Assembly (NCBI RefSeq): GCF_009936375.1
Contig: NZ_AP022332.1
Coordinates: 3,566,501-3,630,500, forward strand
DNA from: Methylosinus sp. C49
GTDB lineage: Bacteria; Pseudomonadota; Alphaproteobacteria; Rhizobiales; Beijerinckiaceae
Reading direction: 5' to 3'
DNA length: 64,000 nucleotides
The notes under the pieces were generated by a model that was not told the DNA's origin, searched no databases, and was given only the letters and a program-made list of their open reading frames with translations. A program made the position numbers and the translations under genes. The stretch's first letter is position 1. Every line of letters begins with the position of its first letter. Positions 52,207 through 59,209 of this stretch are shown piece after piece.

Positions 52207-52727
52207 AACGCGGCCGAGGGAAAAGCGACGAGACGATCATAGGCCGGCGCTATGTCCGCAAAGCCATCCGGCGAAAAGAGCCGCAGCGCGCCGCCGTCGA
52301 AACGCTTCGGCAGCGCGTGAAAATAATAGACGAGCGTGAGCGCCCGCACGCTGTCGTGTCCATCCGGTCGCGGCGGCGCATCGGCGTGGCGCTTGAAGAA
52401 GCCGCCGTCGCCATAGCGCACCATCTCGATCTCTTTTTTCGTTTCGGACGGCAGACAAAGATTCAGCTCGCGCGCCAGACGCGCCAGAACCACATCGACA
52501 GACGCGGCGAAAGCCGCGCGCAGCGGGCCGAGCTCGAGAAGATGCGAAGAATCACGCACCGACGTATCGACGCGCGCCTCGCGCTCGGCCGTGTAGAAAC
52601 GCGATTGCGAAAATTCGCTCTCATGCGCCAGCGCAAATTGCATCAGCTCGCCTGCGCGCGCCGCGCCGAGAAAGCCGTCGATGACGACATGCGCAGGCGT
52701 GGCGGCGGCGATCATGGGCGCATCCAT
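52095..52727 (-). CDS. 2-Oxoglutarate/Fe(II)-dependent oxygenase
   Basis: A soluble oxygenase of 210 residues with the double-stranded beta-helix motif of the prolyl-4-hydroxylase-like group: His-x-Asp in FFKRHADAPP, a distal His in FHEVRPT and the 2-oxoglutarate-binding Arg in DGRFSINCWVRR. The substrate is unknown; relatives hydroxylate proteins or small molecules. The 3' end runs into the possible gene remnant at 52039. Confidence 0.85.
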   Translation of the reverse strand: MDAPMIAAATPAHVVIDGFLGAARAGELMQFALAHESEFSQSRFYTAEREARVDTSVRDSSHLLELGPLRAAFAASVDVVLARLARELNLCLPSETKKEIEMVRYGDGGFFKRHADAPPRPDGHDSVRALTLVYYFHALPKRFDGGALRLFSPDGFADIAPAYDRLVAFPSAAFHEVRPTRCASAFADGRFSINCWVRRAREGQSPSPSC

Positions 52728-52787
52728 TGCGACGACAGAAGCGCTCGATAGAGCACAGAAAGCCGCAATGGAAAAGCCGCGCCGCGC

Positions 52788-53456
52788 TCAGCCATGCAAG
52801 GCCGCAAAACGCGCCTTTCGCTCGGCGAAACGCGGCGACACGAATTCGACTAGCGCTTCGCCCGCCGTCTCCGGGCGCCCGCTGTCGAAAGGCGGCGCCG
52901 GCGTATATTCGATCGACAATTGAATCGCGCGCGCGACCTGCTCGCCGGCGATATCGGCTGCGAGCGTCAAAGCGAAATCAATGCCCGCCGTCACGCCGCC
53001 GCCGGTGACGACGCGGCCGTCGCGCACGACGCGCGCGGCGTCTGGAACGGCGCCGAACAATGGCAGGAGATCGCGCCAGGCCCAATGGCACGCGGCGCGC
53101 TTGCCGCGCAGCAGGTCGGCGGCGCCCAGCAGCAGCGAGCCGTTGCAGACCGAGGTCACATAGCGCGCGCCTTCCGCGAGCCGCGCGATCTGCTCCAGAT
53201 ATTCGCGATCGACCGACGCCGCCTCGACGCCGGGACCGCCGGGAACGCAGAGGAGATCGCAGCGCTCCACGCCGGCGAGCGCGCGCGTCGAGCCGAATTC
53301 GAGCCCGGTGTCGGAAGCGACGGCCCCACCCTCGCGCGAGGCGACGACGACCTCCGCGCCGGGCAGTCGCGACAGCACCTCGAAAGGCCCGGTGAAATCG
53401 AGCTGGGTGAGCCGCGGAAAAATCGCGAAGACGATGCGCAGGCTTTGGTCGGACAT
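52788..53456 (-). CDS. DJ-1/PfpI-family protein, isonitrile-hydratase-like
   Basis: A 222-residue protein with the DJ-1 fold. It starts RIVFAIFPRLTQLDFTGPFEVLSRLPG and has the nucleophile elbow YVTSVCNGSLLLGAADLL with the active Cys, then RAACHWAWRDLL and GGGVTAGIDFAL, all as in Pseudomonas InhA isonitrile hydratase. It is divergent from a GlxA-type regulator that has a DJ-1 domain of its own. Assignment to isonitriles is from family likeness only. Confidence 0.85.
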   Translation of the reverse strand: MSDQSLRIVFAIFPRLTQLDFTGPFEVLSRLPGAEVVVASREGGAVASDTGLEFGSTRALAGVERCDLLCVPGGPGVEAASVDREYLEQIARLAEGARYVTSVCNGSLLLGAADLLRGKRAACHWAWRDLLPLFGAVPDAARVVRDGRVVTGGGVTAGIDFALTLAADIAGEQVARAIQLSIEYTPAPPFDSGRPETAGEALVEFVSPRFAERKARFAALHG

Positions 53457-53498
53457 TGCGAGCCTCCCCTTGTTGACGAAGGCAGAGTAGCGCCGCTA

Positions 53499-53543
53499 GG
53501 CTCTGTCTCAAATGACGGTTTTCCCACTTTTTCGGACAGAGCC
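53499..53543. promoter_or_regulatory. Spaced inverted repeat in the divergent DJ-1/GlxA promoter region
   Basis: Perfect 9-bp arms, GGCTCTGTC at 53499-53507 and GACAGAGCC at 53535-53543, are separated by 27 bp. The right arm touches the start codon of the GlxA-type gene. The arms could be the two half-sites of that regulator, giving control of both divergent genes. Confidence 0.55.
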
Positions 53544-54491
53544 ATGAGCGCGCGGATCATCGCTCTGCTGATCTTCGAGGAGTTTCAGATTCTCGACGCC
53601 GCGGGTCCGATCGCCGCTTTCGAGATCGCCGCGCGCATCGTCCCCGGCGCCTATACGCTACGGACGATCGCCGCCGCTCCGGGCCTGGTGCGCTCCTCTT
53701 CCGGCGTCGCCATAGCGGCCGGGGGCCTCGCCGCGGCGCGACGTTGCGACACGCTGCTGATCGCCGGAGGCCTCGGCACGCGCGGCGCCGCCATGGACAG
53801 AAACACGCTGGCTTTCGTCGCCCGCGCAGCGACGCGCGCGCGACGCGTGGCGAGCGTGTGCTCGGGCGCCTATGTGCTGGCGGCGGCCGGGCTGCTCGAC
53901 GGCCGCAGAGCGACGACGCACTGGAGCCGCAGCGGCGATTTTCAAAGGCGCTTTCCGAAGGTTCGGCTGGAGCCGGATTTGATCTTCGTGCACGACGGGC
54001 CGATCTGGAGCTCCGCTGGAATCACCGCCGGAATCGATCTCGCGCTGGCGATGATCGACGACGATCTCGGCGAGGATGTCGCGCGCGCCGTGGCGCGGCA
54101 GCTCGTCGTCTATCATCGGCGCCCGGGCGGGCAATCGCAATTTTCCGCGCTGCTGGAATTGGAGAGCCGGCAAGACAAGTTCGCGACGCTGCTGCGCTGG
54201 GCGAGCGAACGTCTACGCCAACGCCTCACCGTGGAGGAGCTGGCCGCGCAGGCCGCGATGAGCCCACGCAATTTCGCGCGCGCCTTCTCCCGCGCCACCG
54301 GCGCGACGCCCGCCAAGGCGATCGAGCGCCTGCGGCTCGACCGAGCGAAGAGCGCGCTGGAGAACGGCGCCGACACGATCGAGCAAATCGCGCGCGACAG
54401 CGGCTTTCGCGATCCAGAACGAATGCGACGGGCGTTTCTGCGCGTCTACGGGCAGCCGCCGCAGGCGTTTCGGCGTGGAGGAAGGCTATAG
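53544..54491 (+). CDS. GlxA-family transcription regulator (DJ-1 plus AraC HTH)
   Basis: A 315-residue regulator. Residues 1-190 form a DJ-1/PfpI-like domain (IIALLIFEEFQILDAAGPIAAFEIA, ASVCSGAYVLAAAGLLDGRRATTHW) and residues about 215-312 an AraC-type helix-turn-helix (LTVEELAAQAAMSPRNFARAFSRATG, TIEQIARDSGFRDPERMRRAFLRVYGQPPQAFRR). It faces away from the isonitrile-hydratase-like gene, and the inverted repeat in between suggests it controls that gene and itself. The ligand is unknown. Confidence 0.92.
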   Translation: MSARIIALLIFEEFQILDAAGPIAAFEIAARIVPGAYTLRTIAAAPGLVRSSSGVAIAAGGLAAARRCDTLLIAGGLGTRGAAMDRNTLAFVARAATRARRVASVCSGAYVLAAAGLLDGRRATTHWSRSGDFQRRFPKVRLEPDLIFVHDGPIWSSAGITAGIDLALAMIDDDLGEDVARAVARQLVVYHRRPGGQSQFSALLELESRQDKFATLLRWASERLRQRLTVEELAAQAAMSPRNFARAFSRATGATPAKAIERLRLDRAKSALENGADTIEQIARDSGFRDPERMRRAFLRVYGQPPQAFRRGGRL

Positions 54492-54508
54492 AGGTCTATC
54501 CCTCACCA

Positions 54509-54732
54509 TCATCTTTTTATCGCCTCCTGCTTTTCTGGCTTCGATTGATCGAGCAAGTTTCTGATTCTCTCGATCATGCGATCTTCGCTTTTGTTATTGG
54601 CTATTTCGAGTGTGCGCTGATGCTTATCGATAAAAAATTGCGCTCAGTCGCATCGAGCCTCTCGATCAATTTCGAAAGCTTTAGTGACTTCTGAGAAGGC
54701 GGCAGAGGCCTCGCTTCAATGCCCAACGCCAT
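54509..54732 (-). CDS. Small coiled-coil ORF with possible -1 frameshift
   Basis: An ATG at 54732, inside the end of the Fic gene, opens a frame of 43 codons (MALGIEARPLPPSQKSLK, LSKLIERLDATERNFLSIS...) that stops at 54601. At 54631-54637 (read leftward) the frame contains T-TTT-TTA, a classic -1 slippery heptamer. Moving to the -1 frame there gives a longer, charged, coiled-coil product of about 74 residues (IDKHQRTLEIANNK, SEDRMIERIRNLLDQSKPEKQ...) ending at 54509. Either the gene is recoded or a one-base error or mutation has broken it. Confidence 0.4.
54631..54637 (-). promoter_or_regulatory. Slippery heptamer T-TTT-TTA
   Basis: In the zero frame of the small ORF the codons are AAT TTT TTA. 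This is the same heptamer type used for -1 frameshifting in retroviruses and usable in bacteria. I did not identify a firm downstream pseudoknot or an upstream Shine-Dalgarno-like stimulator. Confidence 0.4.
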
Positions 54733-55426
54733 CGCTTTCCGCTGGCGTTTCGCCGTCGCCATTCAAAGGGCGCCCGCCGGCTTCGGCATAGTAGGACGTG
54801 AGCTGCTTAGCCAACATGCCGCTAAGGAGTTCCTCCATCTCCGTCACATCGATCTTACCTGCGAGAGCAGCTGCGTCCGCAGCGTCAAGCGCTGCGAAAT
54901 AGCCGCTCCGGTCGTTTTGAATTTGTGCCGGGATGGTGTCCTTGCCCGGCGGGACAAACGCCGACTTCACCACAAGGACAAGAAAGGAAGCAATACGAGA
55001 CGTTCGGCCGTTCCCATCGGCAAACGGATGAATCCAGTTCAACCGCCACATGACGTAGGCTGCAAGGTGAATAGCTGTCGCAGCATGCCAGTGCTCATTC
55101 ACATAATCACATAATTCCTCAACGAGTTCGGGCACAAGATGCGCATCAGGCGGCTTATGATTGCTCTTGGTAATGTTGACAGGCCCGGGTCGAAAATTTC
55201 CCGCGTAACTACTGATGCCGCGCAACGCTTCTCGGTGAAGTGTCAACAGCATGGAAGCGCGAAGCTTGAAGCTTCCGCGTTCGATAGCATCCAGCGCCAT
55301 CGCAACGCCGGCATCGTATTGGCGGAAGCCGTTTCTAACCTCGGCTTCCGCGCGCTCCATTGGGTCTTTGATGAGTTCTGGATCGTCTGCGCGGCTGTCT
55401 CGCCGGTCGTTATTTCCGGCGTTCAT
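54716..55426 (-). CDS. Fic-domain protein (AMP-transferase-type toxin)
   Basis: A 236-residue Fic protein. The catalytic loop HPFADGNGRTSR (residues 133-144) is complete, including the His base and the metal/phosphate residues, so it should transfer AMP or a similar group to a target protein. The flap region (around ITKSNHKPP) is present. No inhibitory helix is visible inside this chain, which fits a class I system in which the antitoxin is a separate small protein. It overlaps the antitoxin gene by 17 bp. Confidence 0.9.
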   Translation of the reverse strand: MNAGNNDRRDSRADDPELIKDPMERAEAEVRNGFRQYDAGVAMALDAIERGSFKLRASMLLTLHREALRGISSYAGNFRPGPVNITKSNHKPPDAHLVPELVEELCDYVNEHWHAATAIHLAAYVMWRLNWIHPFADGNGRTSRIASFLVLVVKSAFVPPGKDTIPAQIQNDRSGYFAALDAADAAALAGKIDVTEMEELLSGMLAKQLTSYYAEAGGRPLNGDGETPAESDGVGH

Positions 55427-55604
55427 TTGGTTCCCGCTCGACGTGCGCAGCTTGCTTATCGACCATTTCCCGCGTGATTAGGCTGTTTTCAAAGGCGGTG
55501 TTGCCGTAGACGAAGGAGCGCCGCTGTTCTTCGCGATGTTGCGGCGAGGGCGCAGCCTTTTTTGCCGCTTCGATCAGCGTTTGCAGATCGCGAGTCATTT
55601 TCAT
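55410..55604 (-). CDS. Fic antitoxin (VbhA-like small protein)
   Basis: A 64-residue protein upstream of the Fic gene. It carries SFVYGNTAFENSLITREMVDKQ, which resembles the inhibitory helix motif (Ser/Thr-x-x-x-Glu-Gly/Asn) of Fic antitoxins; here Asn35 takes the Ser/Thr position and Glu39-Asn40 fit the end. The Glu would block ATP binding in the Fic active site. An AGGGGG site suits the second Met (55598) as well as the first. The overlap with fic supports a toxin-antitoxin pair. Confidence 0.75.
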   Translation of the reverse strand: MKMTRDLQTLIEAAKKAAPSPQHREEQRRSFVYGNTAFENSLITREMVDKQAAHVEREPNERRK

Positions 55605-56192
55605 CCCCCTGGAATCGGCGTTCGGTTTTCTTACTTTGTGTCGGTTTACCTTGCGTCAACAAGGTGGCGCAATATGGGATCATAGGCGCGTATTGCTCAA
55701 AAAAGTGCCTCGCCTGCTATAAGGCGCGGAACAAGCCACCATAACCGCCGAGCGTTCACAATAGTTCGGCGCTTGACCAAAAAATAGGCATGTCCGCCAC
55801 GCTCAACCGCGTCCCTACTTAAATGCGGCGTGAGACGCTCACTCTCCCTGGCGCTGTCGGTCTCGCCGCAGCCCGAAACACCTCGAATGGGCGTTCCGCC
55901 GGGATCAGGCAGCGCGCTCCGCTTCGCGCGATCCGACGGACACCTCGACGTTGAACATCGCCGGGAAGACGAGGCGGCCACCGGCCCCGATCATTGTTGC
56001 GCCGCGTCGCGCTGCGACACCGCGGCAAGGCGCCGGACATTACATCGACCACGCTTCGCGGTCCGCGCCGAGGAGGAAACCGAACGACCGCGCACGGATG
56101 TATTACGCCGCAATGCGTCTCACCCAATCCCAAGCCTAAAGTGGGCCGATTTGCAAATTAGTTCTAATATATTGATTTTAAAATAGCCTACT
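55605..56192. other. 588-bp gap between the Fic locus and tRNA-Ser
   Basis: I see no convincing gene. The part next to the Fic locus (55605-55800) and the last 50 bp before the tRNA (56140-56190, with AAATTAGTTCTAATATATTGATTTTAAAAT) are A/T-rich. The middle (55820-56130) is GC-rich with several short open frames on both strands but no recognisable protein; decayed coding sequence is possible. No integrase or transposase was found. Confidence 0.5.
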
Positions 56193-56282
56193 GGCGGAAG
56201 GGGTGGGATTCGAACCCACGGTGAAGTTTCCCCCACGGCGGTTTTCAAGACCGCTGCCTTAAACCACTCGGCCACCCTTCCG
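56193..56282 (-). tRNA. tRNA-Ser (anticodon UGA)
   Basis: A 90-base type II tRNA with encoded CCA. The acceptor stem GGAAGGG pairs with CCCTTCC, the anticodon loop reads CTTGAAA with TGA in the middle, a long variable arm (GTGGGGGAAACTTCAC) is present, and the T loop is GGGTTCGAATCCC. It decodes UCA-type serine codons. Its 3' end faces the atypical DNA carrying the Fic locus. Confidence 0.95.
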
Positions 56283-56356
56283 AACCCGGAGCCGGACCCA
56301 GCTCGCGGCGAAGCCTATCGCTTCTCTATGACCGCGCGTCAACCGGTCGCGCGCGC

Positions 56357-56449
56357 CTAGCGGAACCAGACATAGACGATCGCCGCCGCCAGAGCCAGGA
56401 CGAGGCCGATCGCCGTGCTGCGCAGAAAGCCGCCTTCGAACTCCTCCAT
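56357..56449 (-). CDS. 30-aa single-pass membrane protein
   Basis: A very small gene: MEEFEGGFLRSTAIG followed by LVLALAAAIVYVWFR and a stop. An excellent GGAGGACGGAA ribosome site lies just before the ATG. It has an acidic N-terminus, one membrane helix and a basic last residue. It lies between tRNA-Ser and an orphan terminator. The function is unknown; such small proteins often modulate a membrane complex. Confidence 0.6.
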   Translation of the reverse strand: MEEFEGGFLRSTAIGLVLALAAAIVYVWFR

Positions 56450-56560
56450 TTCCGTCCTCCCTTCTCGCCCTCGCGTCGATTCGACGCATTTCTAAAACTG
56501 CATCCAACGCTGAGAATAGTCGATGAGGGTGGTTAATTCCCAGGGGCCGCTCTCGGTTGG

Positions 56561-56590
56561 GAGCCCGGCGCAGGCCGGGCTCTTTTTCTT
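56561..56590 (+). terminator. Orphan intrinsic terminator
   Basis: GAGCCCGGC/GCCGGGCTC, a perfect 9-bp stem with GCAG loop (56561-56582), followed by TTTTTCTTT. It faces right, yet no rightward gene lies before it for more than 2 kb. It may end a small RNA transcribed from about 56480 on. Confidence 0.8.
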
Positions 56591-56665
56591 TCCGCGAGGG
56601 GCGCCGCGGCGCCTCGCTCGCCGCGGCGCTATACGCTAAGGTCCGCCGCCGCACGGAAAGACCAC

Positions 56666-57115
56666 ATGCCTCTCTATTTCGCCTATGGCGCCAATATGGA
56701 CGTCGCCGCAATGGCTGTCCGCTGTCCGCATTCGCGGCCGCTCGGCCTCGGCCGGCTGGCGCGCTATCGTTTCGCCATTCTGGAGACGGGCTACGCCACG
56801 GTCGTACCGGACGCGCGGGCGCAGGTTCATGGCCTGCTCTATGACCTCGCCGTGGCGGATGTGCCGGCGCTCGACCGTTACGAGGAGATCGGCCGCGGCC
56901 TCTACCGCAAGGTCGTGCAGCCGGTGCTGCGCGCGCCGGTGGGCTCGGCGCGGGCGCTCGTCTATATCGGAACCGCGACGCGCGAGGGGCCGGCGGCGCC
57001 CGGCTATGTCGAGAATATCGTCGCCTCGGCGCGCGCGCTCGGCCTGCCCGGCGCCTATATCGCCTTTCTGGAGAGCCATGCGCCCAATGCGCAGCAGAGG
57101 ATGAGCCGAAGATGA
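56666..57115 (+). CDS. Gamma-glutamylcyclotransferase-like protein
   Basis: A 149-residue protein of the GGCT/AIG2 fold, with the substrate-loop signature YFAYGANM at the N-terminus and the expected acidic catalytic region (LDRYEEIGRGLYRK, Glu in RYEE). Members convert gamma-glutamyl-amino acids or glutathione to 5-oxoproline. It is the first of four tightly packed genes with panC, an acylphosphatase and cysQ, and overlaps panC by ATGA. Confidence 0.88.
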   Translation: MPLYFAYGANMDVAAMAVRCPHSRPLGLGRLARYRFAILETGYATVVPDARAQVHGLLYDLAVADVPALDRYEEIGRGLYRKVVQPVLRAPVGSARALVYIGTATREGPAAPGYVENIVASARALGLPGAYIAFLESHAPNAQQRMSRR

Positions 57116-57978
57116 GCGCTTTTCCCGTTCCCACCGTCCATACGCTGGCCGAGCTGCGCGAGCGCGTCGCGCAATGGCGCGCGCGCGGCGAGCGCGTCGG
57201 CTTCGTTCCCACAATGGGCGCGCTGCATCGGGGCCATCTCGCTCTGGTGGAGGAGGCGCGCCGGCGCGCCGATCGCGTGATGGTCTCGGTCTTCGTCAAT
57301 CCGACACAATTTTCCGCAGGCGAGGATTTCGACCGCTATCCGCGCACGCTCGCCGCCGATGTCGAGAAGCTCGCGAGCGTTGCGGCCGATCTCTGCTATG
57401 CGCCGGCGGTGGAGGAGATGTATCCGCCGGACTTTTCCACCACGGTCGCGGTGGGCGGGCCGGCGATCGCCGATCTCGAGGATCATTTCCGGCCGACGCA
57501 TTTCGCCGGCGTCGCGCTCGTCGTCGCCAAGCTGCTCAATCAGGCCGATTGCGACGTCGCCGTCTTCGGCGAGAAGGATTATCAGCAATTGCTGGTGATA
57601 AAGCGCTTGGCGCGCGATCTCGATCTGCGCGCGGAGATCGTCGGCGCGCCGACTTTGCGGGAGGCGGACGGCCTCGCAATGTCCTCGCGCAACATCTATC
57701 TTGCGGCCGAGGAGCGGCGCGTCGCGCCGACGCTCTATCGCGCGCTGAGCAAAGCGGCGCAGCGCATCGCCGCAGGCGAGCCGATCGGCCATGTGATGGC
57801 GGAAGCGCGCGAGCAGATAGCCGCCGAGGGCTTCCTCATCGATTATCTCGAGGCGCGCCACGCGCAGACTCTGGCGCGCGTCGCGCGGCGTCACGAGGGG
57901 CCGATTCGCCTGCTGGTCGCGGCGAAGCTCGGCGCGACGCGGCTCATCGACAATGTCGCCGTGGAGGCGGCGCAATGA
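57112..57978 (+). CDS. panC: Pantothenate synthetase
   Basis: Joins pantoate and beta-alanine with ATP to give pantothenate, the CoA precursor. The 288 residues carry the HIGH-like MGALHRGHLALVEEAR, the pantoate/ATP block FVNPTQF, VFGEKDYQQL, and the KMSKS-like MSSRNIYL. Both ends overlap neighbouring genes by four bases, showing translational coupling. panB is not in this window. Confidence 0.96.
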   Translation: MSAFPVPTVHTLAELRERVAQWRARGERVGFVPTMGALHRGHLALVEEARRRADRVMVSVFVNPTQFSAGEDFDRYPRTLAADVEKLASVAADLCYAPAVEEMYPPDFSTTVAVGGPAIADLEDHFRPTHFAGVALVVAKLLNQADCDVAVFGEKDYQQLLVIKRLARDLDLRAEIVGAPTLREADGLAMSSRNIYLAAEERRVAPTLYRALSKAAQRIAAGEPIGHVMAEAREQIAAEGFLIDYLEARHAQTLARVARRHEGPIRLLVAAKLGATRLIDNVAVEAAQ

Positions 57979-58262
57979 GCGAGACGCGCCGCGTGTTCCG
58001 CATCACCGTGCGCGGGCGCGTGCAGGGCGTCGGCTTTCGCGCCTTTGTCGCGCGGGAGGCCGGGCGCCTCGCGCTCGCCGGCTGGGCGCGCAATTGCGAC
58101 GATGGCGCGGTGGAGATCGTCGCCGCCGGGCCGCAGGGCGCACTGCAAGCGCTGGTGGAAGCGGCGCGGCGCGGGCCGCCCGCGGGACGCGTCGACGATC
58201 TGCGCGCGGAAGAGACGAACGAGGCGGCTCTCGTCGAGCGGCGCGGCGATTTGGAGTTTTGA
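57975..58262 (+). CDS. acyP: Acylphosphatase
   Basis: A 95-residue enzyme that hydrolyses acyl phosphates. The active-site loop GRVQGVGFRAFVAREA supplies the phosphate-binding Arg and WARNCDDGAVEI the catalytic Asn. The length and fold pattern are standard. It is coupled to panC by ATGA overlap and followed 4 bp later by cysQ. It lacks a carbamoyltransferase domain, so it is not HypF. Confidence 0.93.
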   Translation: MSETRRVFRITVRGRVQGVGFRAFVAREAGRLALAGWARNCDDGAVEIVAAGPQGALQALVEAARRGPPAGRVDDLRAEETNEAALVERRGDLEF

Positions 58263-58266
58263 CGGC

Positions 58267-59091
58267 GTGCGGCTCGAGAAAGACGCGGATTTCGATGCGC
58301 TGGCGGCCGCCTTCGCCGATCTGACGACGCACGCCGGCGCCATCGCCATGGAGGTTCTCGCCGCGCCGGCGATAGAGGCCCGCGCGAAGAAGGACGCCAG
58401 CCCGGTCTGCGAGGCGGACGAGCGAATCGAAGCTTTTCTCGCGCCGCGTCTCGCCGAGCTGCTGCCCGGCCTTCCCATCGTCGCGGAAGAGGCGGCCGCC
58501 GCGGGCGCGCAATTCGCCCGCGCCGAGACTTTCCTGCTCGTCGATCCGCTCGACGGCACGCGCGAGTTTCTGGCGCGTAGCGGCGAGTTCACCATCAATA
58601 TCGGCCTCATCGTCGCGGGCGCGCCGCGCGCCGGCGCGGTCTATGCTCCCGCGCTCGGGCGATTATGGTTCGCGGGCGCGCGCGCCTTCGCCGCCGATTC
58701 GCAGCCCGGCCTGCCGGCGCCGCCGCGCACGGCCTGGCGCCCGCTGCGCGTGCGCGCTCTGCCGGCCGAAGGGCCGACGGCGCTGGTCAGCCGCTCGCAT
58801 CTCGACGCGGCGACCACCGCTTTTCTGGAAGAGCGACGCGTCGCCGCGACGCGCGATGTCGGCTCCTCGATCAAATTCTGCCTGCTGGCGGAAGGCGCGG
58901 CCGATCTCTATCCGCGCTTCGGCCCGACGATGGAATGGGATACGGCGGCCGGCGACGCCGTGCTGCGCGCGGCCGGCGGCGGCGTTGTCGATCCTGCGGG
59001 CCGCCCGCTTCTCTACGGCAAGGCGGGCGAAGCCTATCGCAACGGACCTTTCATCGCTTTCGGCGATCCCGCAGCCGCAAGACTTTGTTAA
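58267..59091 (+). CDS. cysQ: 3'(2'),5'-bisphosphate nucleotidase
   Basis: Removes the 3'-phosphate of adenosine 3',5'-bisphosphate in sulfate assimilation and in CoA-phosphopantetheine chemistry. The 274 residues show the metal sites of the inositol-monophosphatase fold: VAEEAAA, LVDPLDGTREF and MEWDTAAGDAVL. GTG at 58267 is preferred because a TTGGAG site precedes it and it gives the usual N-terminal helix. Last gene of the panC unit. Confidence 0.92.
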   Translation: MRLEKDADFDALAAAFADLTTHAGAIAMEVLAAPAIEARAKKDASPVCEADERIEAFLAPRLAELLPGLPIVAEEAAAAGAQFARAETFLLVDPLDGTREFLARSGEFTINIGLIVAGAPRAGAVYAPALGRLWFAGARAFAADSQPGLPAPPRTAWRPLRVRALPAEGPTALVSRSHLDAATTAFLEERRVAATRDVGSSIKFCLLAEGAADLYPRFGPTMEWDTAAGDAVLRAAGGGVVDPAGRPLLYGKAGEAYRNGPFIAFGDPAAARLC

Positions 59092-59209
59092 GAACGCGGC
59101 GAGATTCTTCCTCTCGCGAAGAAGAGCCGTCGCGGCGCCACAGGCGCGACACGATCGCATCCAAACTTCGGCAGATCGATTCGCAAACGCCCAATGGGGA
59201 AGCCTCGTC

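Noticed and set aside
55820-56133. Hidden gene in the GC-rich part of the gap before tRNA-Ser
   Set aside because: Frames on both strands are short, overlapping and unrecognisable; none has a convincing ribosome site.
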